Source: an uncultured Prevotella sp.
Lineage (GTDB): Bacteria; Bacteroidota; Bacteroidia; Bacteroidales; Bacteroidaceae
Reading direction: 5' to 3'
NCBI GenBank assembly: GCA_900769055.1
Contig: CAAGFF010000019.1
Coordinates: forward strand, 1-12,829
DNA length: 12,829 nt
Within the stretch, counting starts at the first letter, position 1, and each line of letters opens with the position of its first letter. The position numbers and the translations under genes were made by a program. Positions 7,194 to 12,762 of the stretch are shown one piece after another. Under the pieces are notes generated by a model. It saw only the letters and a list, made by a program, of their open reading frames with translations. It had not been told where the DNA came from and searched no databases.

Positions 7194-8006
7194 ATGTCTA
7201 CAGATGCTTTGTCAGACAAGAGAATAATAGCTGTCAGCCGTGATGTGAGGTTCTCGCCAAACAGCGTTGATAATGACATGGCCATCTTGCAGGCTGTGGC
7301 CGCCAGGCTTGCTGCCGATGTGGCCGTAATGGATGAGAATGAGCTGGAACCGGGTATGGAATGCGACATGTGCCTTACCATGGCGCGCAACGCAGCCGCG
7401 CTCGACATCCTCACAGGCATGCAGCAACGGGGAACGATGATTGTAAACAGCCCCGCCAGCATCAGGGCATGCCGCCGCTCTGCCATAGAGTCGGTGATGA
7501 GCCGCCTTGGCGTACCATTGCCTCCGCAGCATGGCGAGGATGGTTTCTGGATTAAGCGTGGCGACATGGCAGCACAGACAAGCAATGACGTGCGCTATTG
7601 CCGTGACCAGTCTGAGCTGGAGGCTGCAAGACGTGACTTCGCCACGAGGAACATATCCGATTACACTGTCTCGGCACATGTCGTTGGCGACCTGGTAAAG
7701 TGGTATGCTGTCAGCGGGGGCTTCTTCAGATACTTCTATCCCTCAGACGATGGAAGGTCAAAGTTCGGAGACGAGAGCGTCAACGGCGATGCACACCATT
7801 ATGCCTTTGATGCCGATGCCCTGCACAGAGCTGTTGACGCTGTGGCGGGCGAGATTGGCATCGTGGCCTACGGAGGTGATGCGATAGTAAGGCCAGACGG
7901 CTCGTTCTGCATCATCGACTTCAATGACTGGCCGAGCTTCTCACGGTGCAGGGAAGAGGCTGCCGATGCGATAGCGGCATTCATAGTCAGGAATTACAAC
8001 CGATAG
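7194..8006 (+). CDS. ATP-grasp domain protein (RimK / inositol-phosphate-kinase-like)
   Basis: This 270-residue cytoplasmic protein shows the ATP-grasp fold. Evidence: MIVNSPASIRACR (82-94), like the NSPxAI segment of RimK-type enzymes; FWIKRGD (118-124) with a likely ATP-binding lysine K121; SDYTVSAHVVGDLVKWYAV (155-173); and the metal-binding end GGDAIVRPDGSFCIIDFNDWPSF (227-249), with D229, D242 and N244 as probable Mg2+ ligands. Members of this fold either ligate an acid to an amine through an acyl phosphate or phosphorylate a polyol; the DFNDWPSF ending is reminiscent of both RimK (DVN..PGF) and inositol 1,3,4-trisphosphate 5/6-kinase. The gene starts 2 bp after the nucleotidyltransferase stop, so the two are very likely translationally coupled. 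Substrate unknown. Confidence 0.72.
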   Translation: MSTDALSDKRIIAVSRDVRFSPNSVDNDMAILQAVAARLAADVAVMDENELEPGMECDMCLTMARNAAALDILTGMQQRGTMIVNSPASIRACRRSAIESVMSRLGVPLPPQHGEDGFWIKRGDMAAQTSNDVRYCRDQSELEAARRDFATRNISDYTVSAHVVGDLVKWYAVSGGFFRYFYPSDDGRSKFGDESVNGDAHHYAFDADALHRAVDAVAGEIGIVAYGGDAIVRPDGSFCIIDFNDWPSFSRCREEAADAIAAFIVRNYNR

Positions 8007-8046
8007 CAGAGTATTAAGCATTAATAAAAGAAATAATATATTAGAG

Positions 8047-9000
8047 ATGAAATGCAGTAACGGAAATACGTTCAGTGAACTTCTGCAGGCATCGTTCAAG
8101 TCGAACGATACCGAGGAGTGGCTCGACGTACACTTTACGCGCCCCATAGGACTTGTCTTCGCACTGTTCTGGAACAAGTTTGGGGTACATCCCAATGTCA
8201 TAACGATATTGTCCATATTCCTCGGCATAGGTGCCGGATATATGTTTGCCTTTACCGACTTGTGGCACAACCTTGCAGGTGTGGTGCTGCTGATGTTTGC
8301 CAACTTCTGCGACTCCACCGACGGACAGATGGCAAGGCTTACGGGAAAGAAAACGCTCATTGGCCGAATGCTTGACGGCTTCTCTGGCGATGTGTGGTTC
8401 TTCTGCATCTATGCAGCCTTTGCCTACAGGCTCATGGACGAGACCATACCGTTCACCGACTGCCAGTGGGGACTGCTGAGCTGGGTTGTAGCAGCGGTGG
8501 CAGGCATACTTTGTCACTCGCCGCAAAGTTCTCTGAGCGACTATTACAGGCAGATACACCTCTTCTTCCTGAAGGGCAAGGGAGGTAGCGAGCTTGACAA
8601 TTATGCCCAGCAGCGCGCCATCTACGAGTCGCTGCCAAAGTCGCAGCTGCTTGACCGTGTTTTCTACTACAACTATTCCAACTATTGCAAGAGCCAGGAA
8701 AAGCGGACGCCCATGTTCCAGAAACTCTTTGCGGCCATACGCACGCGATATAATGGTGCTGAGGGAATGCCTGAGGAGATAAAGCAGGAGTTCCTGGCTG
8801 GAAGCAGGCCACTGATGCCGTTGACCAACATACTGACGTTCAACACAAGGGCCATCTGCATTTATGTCACCGCCCTCATAGGACTGCCGCTGCTCTATCT
8901 CCTTTTCGAGATTACCGTCATGCAGCTTCTGTATGTGTACATGCACCGTAGGCACGAGAAACTTTGTGAGATAACACTCGATAAAATAAACAGACAATGA
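8047..9000 (+). CDS. CDP-alcohol phosphatidyltransferase family membrane enzyme
   Basis: This 317-residue integral membrane enzyme belongs to the family that moves a phospho-alcohol from a CDP-linked donor to an acceptor alcohol (phosphatidylinositol, PGP and PS synthases, di-myo-inositol-phosphate-phosphate synthase). The signature is at residues 89-115: D89-x2-D92-G-x2-A96-R97-x8-G106-x3-D110-x4-D115. The last gap is four residues, where the standard pattern has three. Membrane segments are likely near 33-45, 50-70, 74-88, 113-131, 142-158 and 268-297, with the signature at the end of an early one as usual. A soluble stretch of about 100 residues (163-262) between the last helices is larger than in small family members. 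It follows the ATP-grasp gene by 40 bp and overlaps the HAD gene by ATGA. The HAD, nucleotidyltransferase and ATP-grasp neighbours suggest a special head group rather than housekeeping PG synthesis. Confidence 0.85.
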   Translation: MKCSNGNTFSELLQASFKSNDTEEWLDVHFTRPIGLVFALFWNKFGVHPNVITILSIFLGIGAGYMFAFTDLWHNLAGVVLLMFANFCDSTDGQMARLTGKKTLIGRMLDGFSGDVWFFCIYAAFAYRLMDETIPFTDCQWGLLSWVVAAVAGILCHSPQSSLSDYYRQIHLFFLKGKGGSELDNYAQQRAIYESLPKSQLLDRVFYYNYSNYCKSQEKRTPMFQKLFAAIRTRYNGAEGMPEEIKQEFLAGSRPLMPLTNILTFNTRAICIYVTALIGLPLLYLLFEITVMQLLYVYMHRRHEKLCEITLDKINRQ

Positions 9001-9695
9001 TAAAAGGATATATTTTCGACTTCGGCGGAACGCTTGATACGGCGGGATGCCATTGGGGACAGATGCTCTGGCACGCCTATCAGCGCCAGCAGATACCTGT
9101 AAGTGAGGAACAGTTCAGAGAGGCATACGTCTATGCCGAGCGCACTTTGGGACGCACGCCAATCATACAGAGCGACTACTCGTTCCACAAGACCCTTGAG
9201 GTGAAGATACGCATAGAGATGGAATATCTCTGCACGTCAGGAGCCTGGCAGGCTGACGAGGCCGAGTTCGCACGCGGCCACAAGGCGGTTCTGGAGGATG
9301 TCTATTCAAAGGTAGTCGAGATAACATCCCATAGCCGCGAGGTGTTGTCACAGCTTGCTGCCAGATACCCGATGGTGCTGGTAAGCAATTTCTATGGCAA
9401 CATATCGCATGTGCTTGAGGAGTTCCACCTGTCTGAGTTCTTCAAGAACATTGTCGAGTCGGCAGTTGTTGGAGTCAGGAAACCAGACCACCGCATATTC
9501 GTCCTTGGCGTTGAGGCTCTCGGACTGAAGCCTGAGGAGTGCGTGGTTGTTGGCGACAGCTTCTACAAGGACATTGAGCCGGCCAAGAAAGCCGGATGCC
9601 AGGCCGTATGGTTCAAGGGCGAGGGATGGACAGACCAGCAGTACGACGAGACACTGCCCGACAAGATTATCACAGATTTAAATCAGTTGCTATAA
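8997..9695 (+). CDS. HAD-superfamily phosphatase
   Basis: This 232-residue cytoplasmic protein has the haloacid dehalogenase fold with a helical cap (about 15-110). Motif I is IFDFGGTLD, with the nucleophile D8; the usual second Asp two residues on is G10. Motif II is LVSNFYGN (S130), motif III K162 in VRKPDHRIF, and motif IV VVVGDSFYKDI (D187, D192). The DFGGT form occurs in a known subset of HAD proteins, but it removes the standard acid/base, so the mechanism or rate may differ. The start overlaps the stop of the CDP-alcohol transferase gene (ATGA), a strong sign that the two products act together. A likely role is to remove a phosphate from the substrate or product of the transferase, as in inositol-lipid and di-myo-inositol-phosphate pathways (inference). 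Confidence 0.82.
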   Translation: MIKGYIFDFGGTLDTAGCHWGQMLWHAYQRQQIPVSEEQFREAYVYAERTLGRTPIIQSDYSFHKTLEVKIRIEMEYLCTSGAWQADEAEFARGHKAVLEDVYSKVVEITSHSREVLSQLAARYPMVLVSNFYGNISHVLEEFHLSEFFKNIVESAVVGVRKPDHRIFVLGVEALGLKPEECVVVGDSFYKDIEPAKKAGCQAVWFKGEGWTDQQYDETLPDKIITDLNQLL

Positions 9696-9705
9696 TAGTA
9701 CCCAA

Positions 9706-9759
9706 CTTTCGCAAGTAGGTGAAGTTCTCGCTTAGGCGAGCGGCATAGCCGAGCGAAAG
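9706..9759. other. Predicted multi-branched fold: outer 7-bp stem enclosing two hairpins
   Basis: CTTTCGC (9706-9712) pairs with GCGAAAG (9753-9759). Inside are CTCGC-TTAG-GCGAG (9727-9740) and, directly next to it, CGGC-ATA-GCCG (9741-9751). All three stems are perfect. They are mutually compatible and form a three-way junction with one unpaired arm (9713-9726). It could form in RNA from either strand or in single-stranded DNA. Confidence 0.5.
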
Positions 9760-9874
9760 AAGTTAAGGAAGTTAAAGAAGTTAAAGACGTATGTTTTGGC
9801 CTCATAAACTCCTTGACAGACGCTAAAAGACAATTGTCTTTAACTTCCTTAACTTCTTTAACTTCCTTAACTTC
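9759..9874. repeat. Inverted arrays of a 9-bp repeat (GAAGTTAAR)
   Basis: Three tandem copies of GAAGTTAA(A/G) at 9759-9785 face four inverted copies, (T/C)TTAACTTC, at 9839-9874, with about 50 bp between. A 26-base outer stretch of each arm is perfectly complementary, and the inner edges also match (AAGTTAAAGAC at 9778-9788 with 9836-9846). A 16-bp perfect palindrome, AAAGACAATTGTCTTT, sits at 9826-9841 at the inner edge of the right arm. The whole can fold as a long hairpin with several registers and would stop or slow transcription between the HAD and DUF5686 genes. Confidence 0.65.
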
Positions 9875-9930
9875 TGAATGTTGAGCACATGCGAAACTTA
9901 AATAATAGTACCCATCTTTAAGGAATATAT

Positions 9931-12453
9931 ATGATTAGGACGTTATTCGCTTTTTTGCTTCTGGCTGTAACCATGACGGTGAACGCACAGAAGATTAGCG
10001 GTGTTGTTGTCGATGCGGAGACTGGCGACACACTGCTCTATCCGAGTGCGTCATACAGGGGACACCATGTAGCCGTGAGCGGCAATGCCATGGGAGCCTA
10101 CTCCATACCACGCCACAACGGATGGCAGCTGACCTTCAGTGCTGTGGGATATAAGTCGAAGACCGTCAACGTGTCGGCATCGACACCTTCCGTGCTCAAC
10201 GTGAAGCTCAAGCCGGACACCAAGCAGCTCAGCGAGGTGGTGGTGAAGTCGAAGAGAGGCAAATACAGCCGAAAGGACAATCCGGCGGTAGAGCTGATGA
10301 GAAGGGTCATCGAGGCTAAGAAGAAAACAGACCTTGAGAACCACGACTTCCTGCAATTCAACAAATATCAGAAGATTACCCTTGCCATCAACGACATCAA
10401 GCCCTCCGACCTCGACAGTGGCTTCTTCGCAAAGAAGCAGTGGCTCATTGACCAGATAGAGACAAGCCCGTTCAATCATAAGCTGATATTGCCCGTGTCG
10501 GTTGACGAGACCGTGACGCAGCACATCTACCGCAAGGAACCAAAGACGGAGAAGAGCATCGTCAAGGGACAAAGCTCAACGGGAGTCAACCAGCTCATTC
10601 AGACTGGCGACATTCTGAATGTTGCCCTGAAGGACGTGTTTACCGATGTGGACATCTACGATGACTATGTCCGTCTGCTGCAATATCCTTTCGTCAGTCC
10701 TATCGGCAAGAATGCCATCGGATTCTACAGATACTATATTCTGGACACTGTCTATGTGGACCGTGACCTGTGCTACCATCTGGAGTTCCTTCCCAACAAC
10801 CAGCAGGACTTCGGTTTTCGTGGTGAGCTGTATATCCTTGCCGACTCAACGCTCCACGTGAAGCGGTGCGACCTGACAATACCCAAGCGCAGCGATGTCA
10901 ACTTTGTCGAGAACCTGCATGTATCTCAGCAGTATACTAAGCTGGCCAATGGCGAGTGGGCGTTGACGGTCGATGACATGATTGTGGAGATGAGGCTCGC
11001 AAGGGCATTTGGCAATTTCCTTATCACCAGGGTGACACGTCTCAGCGACTATGCCTTCGACGAGATTCCACGCCAGCTCTTCAAGGGCAAGGCCAAGGAA
11101 CGCAAGGAGGCCGATGCCATGATGCGCGATGAGGCGTTCTGGAACCAGTACCGCTCGGTGGAGCTTACCAAGAGCGAGTCGTCAATGGATGCCTTCATTC
11201 ACCGTATAGAGCAGCTTAAGGGATTCAAGTATTTCATCTTCGCCGGTAAGGCGCTCATTGAGAATTTCGTTGAGACTGGCGACGTGAACCATCCCAGCAA
11301 GTTCGACATTGGACCGGTGAATACCATGATATCCAAGAACTTCATCGATGGCTACCGTTTCCGACTGTCGGGACAGACCACGGCCAACCTCAACAAACAC
11401 TGGTTCGCAAGCGGATATATCGCTCGCGGTATTGACTCGAAGAAGACATATTACGATGGACAGCTCACATACTCCTTCAACAAGAAGGAATATCTGCCCA
11501 GGGAATTTCCCAAGCGCACCATCACCTTCTCGTCGTCCTACGATGTGATGGCACCGTCCGACAAGTACATACCTACGGACAAGGACAATGTCTTCACGGC
11601 ATTCAAATGGACCACCGTCGACAAGATGATGTTCTACAACCGCCAGAAACTCACCTTCGAATACGAGCAGGACTGGGGACTGAAGACCCTGCTGTACCTG
11701 AAGAGGGAAGAGAACGAAGCGGCTGGAAACATGGTGTTTGGCTGTCAGAAACTCAATACCACGGAGCTGTCACTGCAGTTGCAGCTCGCACCAGGACGTA
11801 CATATATCAATACTAAGCAGCGCAGGTTGCCTATCAACCTCGACGCTCCTGTGTTCGGACTCGGACACACGCTCGGCATAAAGGGCTTCCTTGGCGGTGA
11901 CTATCGCTACAACCTCACCGAGGCAAGCATTTACAAGCGTTTCTGGGTTGGCTCGTGGGGAAAGATTGACACATATCTCAAGGCAGGAGCACAGTGGAAC
12001 AAGGTGCCATACCCGCTGCTTATCATGCCTGCGGCAAACCTCTCGTATATTGTTGAGGACGGAACATTCAACCTCATCAACAACATGGAGTTCCTCAACG
12101 ACCGCTATGCAAGTCTTGATGTCAGCTGGGACCTTAACGGAAAAATCTTCAACCGCATACCACTGCTCAAGAAGCTGAAGTGGAGAGAGTATATTGGCGT
12201 GAAGTGCCTGTGGGGCGACCTTACCGACAAGAACAATCCACTGTTGCCGGAGAATGTCGATGACTCAGAACTGTGGCAGTTCCCGCAGGGCAGCTATGTC
12301 ATGGACCCTAAGCGTCCTTACGTGGAGCTTATCGCCGGTGTACACAACATCTTCAAGCTCCTGCATGTCGAATACGTCAAGCGTCTCAACTACAAGTATC
12401 TGCCGACAGCACATAAGGATGGCATAAGATTCATGGTCAGAATGACATTCTGA
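9931..12453 (+). CDS. CarboxypepD_reg-like domain / DUF5686 outer-membrane protein
   Basis: This 840-residue protein has a signal peptide (MIRTLFAFLLLAVTMTVNA, cleavage before QK), a carboxypeptidase regulatory-like beta-sandwich (about 21-93: ISGVVVDAETGDTLLYPSA...GAYSIP...LTFSAVGYKSKTVNV), the linker LSEVVVKS (100-107), and a long DUF5686 region to the end. The last part alternates polar and aromatic residues and ends in F (RFMVRMTF), typical of an outer-membrane beta-barrel recognised by the BAM complex. The N-terminal domain is shared with SusC-type TonB receptors, but no TonB plug is evident. The length is normal for the family, which is widespread in Bacteroidetes and of unknown function. 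TAAGGA lies about 6 bp before the ATG. The repeat element upstream separates it from the lipid-type cluster; without the 210-bp unit only about 25 bp would part it from the HAD gene. Confidence 0.87.
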   Translation: MIRTLFAFLLLAVTMTVNAQKISGVVVDAETGDTLLYPSASYRGHHVAVSGNAMGAYSIPRHNGWQLTFSAVGYKSKTVNVSASTPSVLNVKLKPDTKQLSEVVVKSKRGKYSRKDNPAVELMRRVIEAKKKTDLENHDFLQFNKYQKITLAINDIKPSDLDSGFFAKKQWLIDQIETSPFNHKLILPVSVDETVTQHIYRKEPKTEKSIVKGQSSTGVNQLIQTGDILNVALKDVFTDVDIYDDYVRLLQYPFVSPIGKNAIGFYRYYILDTVYVDRDLCYHLEFLPNNQQDFGFRGELYILADSTLHVKRCDLTIPKRSDVNFVENLHVSQQYTKLANGEWALTVDDMIVEMRLARAFGNFLITRVTRLSDYAFDEIPRQLFKGKAKERKEADAMMRDEAFWNQYRSVELTKSESSMDAFIHRIEQLKGFKYFIFAGKALIENFVETGDVNHPSKFDIGPVNTMISKNFIDGYRFRLSGQTTANLNKHWFASGYIARGIDSKKTYYDGQLTYSFNKKEYLPREFPKRTITFSSSYDVMAPSDKYIPTDKDNVFTAFKWTTVDKMMFYNRQKLTFEYEQDWGLKTLLYLKREENEAAGNMVFGCQKLNTTELSLQLQLAPGRTYINTKQRRLPINLDAPVFGLGHTLGIKGFLGGDYRYNLTEASIYKRFWVGSWGKIDTYLKAGAQWNKVPYPLLIMPAANLSYIVEDGTFNLINNMEFLNDRYASLDVSWDLNGKIFNRIPLLKKLKWREYIGVKCLWGDLTDKNNPLLPENVDDSELWQFPQGSYVMDPKRPYVELIAGVHNIFKLLHVEYVKRLNYKYLPTAHKDGIRFMVRMTF

Positions 12454-12476
12454 GGGAGGGGGCGCACATCCACAAT

Positions 12477-12499
12477 GTAGGGACGCATGCAATGCGTCC
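12477..12499 (+). repeat. GTAG-led hairpin, REP-like, possibly also the DUF5686 terminator
   Basis: GTAG (12477-12480) is followed at once by GGACGCAT-GCA-ATGCGTCC, a perfect 8-bp stem with a three-base loop. REP elements handled by RAYT transposases carry a GTAG tetranucleotide at the 5' foot of a hairpin, and this has that form. There is no T-run after it, so a role as intrinsic terminator for the gene ending at 12453 is possible but not typical. Confidence 0.5.
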
Positions 12500-12539
12500 G
12501 CAAGCAGCCGAACATTTAGCATATTCTATTGCACATGTG

Positions 12540-12614
12540 TAAATATATCCACCCTGCACGTGCATAAACATATCCACCCTGCACGTGCATAAACATATTC
12601 ACCCTGCTCATAGG
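12540..12614. repeat. 25-bp tandem repeat with palindromic TGCACGTGCA cores
   Basis: Two nearly identical 25-bp units (12540-12564 and 12565-12589, one difference) are followed by a decayed third (12590-12614). Each of the first two ends in TGCACGTGCA, a 10-bp perfect palindrome. A degenerate earlier copy may end in CACATGTG (12532-12539), also a perfect palindrome, so three palindrome centres are spaced 24 and 25 bp apart. Confidence 0.75.
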
Positions 12615-12633
12615 CTGCTATCCGCATCCTAAA

Positions 12634-12650
12634 GGACCTCGGAGAGGTCC
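12634..12650. repeat. Perfect 7-bp hairpin with GGA loop
   Basis: GGACCTC pairs with GAGGTCC around a GGA loop closed by a C-G pair. It lies in the palindrome-rich tail region, with no T-run after it. Confidence 0.6.
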
Positions 12651-12661
12651 AACTGCATATT

Positions 12662-12686
12662 AACCGAGGGACGTAGTCCTTCGGTT
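12662..12686. repeat. 11-bp hairpin with GTA loop
   Basis: AACCGA-G-GGAC (12662-12672) pairs with GTCC-T-TCGGTT (12676-12686), all Watson-Crick except one G-T pair, around a GTA loop closed by C-G. In the 30 bp after it there is no T-run that would make it a standard terminator. Confidence 0.6.
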
Positions 12687-12715
12687 CGCGTCTAACCCTC
12701 CCCCTAAAAACATCC

Positions 12716-12745
12716 GCGTCCTGTGGTGCCGGCACGACAGGACGC
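12716..12745. repeat. 30-bp near-perfect palindrome
   Basis: GCGTCCTGT (12716-12724) and ACAGGACGC (12737-12745) are exact reverse complements. The centre, GTGCCGGCAC (12726-12735), is itself a perfect palindrome, with a single G/G mismatch on each side. With almost no loop it suits binding of a dimeric protein or a cruciform more than an RNA hairpin. Confidence 0.6.
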
Positions 12746-12762
12746 ACGTTTGGAACAAACGT
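12746..12762. repeat. Perfect 7-bp hairpin with GAA loop
   Basis: ACGTTTG pairs with CAAACGT around a GAA loop. It directly follows the 30-bp palindrome, and ACGTTTG recurs at 12776-12782. Confidence 0.6.

Larger units (their letters stand above)
9692..9914. repeat. Composite structured repeat element with flanking direct repeats (MITE-like)
   Basis: ATAATAGTACCCA occurs at 9692-9704 and 9902-9914, 210 bp apart; both copies go on with one mismatch into CTTT. Just inside are inverted ends, AACTTTCGCA (9704-9713) and TGCGAAACTT (9890-9899), complementary except for one base. Between lie two small hairpins and long inverted 9-mer arrays. No ORF is credible inside. The left copy covers the stop codon of the HAD gene. 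Direct repeats outside and inverted repeats inside resemble a small non-autonomous mobile element, but the 13-bp duplication is long and no transposase is nearby, so a duplicated regulatory or terminator region is an alternative. Confidence 0.5.

Noticed and set aside
8041..8997. Open frame of 318 codons on the minus strand opposite the CDP-alcohol transferase gene
   Set aside because: The plus strand has the family signature and membrane segments; the antisense protein matches nothing and is explained by codon bias of the real gene.
9812..9818. TTGACA-like -35 box inside the repeat element
   Set aside because: Bacteroidetes main promoters do not use this element, and no matching -10 or TAnnTTTG follows at the right distance.
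6469..12453. A biosynthetic gene cluster for a secreted metabolite
   Set aside because: There are no carrier-protein, synthase or exporter genes; the set fits lipid or polyol-phosphate metabolism better.
12526..12747. Open frame of 73 codons on the minus strand in the right-hand repeat region
   Set aside because: It is built from the 25-bp tandem repeat and several hairpins, has no known motif, and has no promoter box in front.
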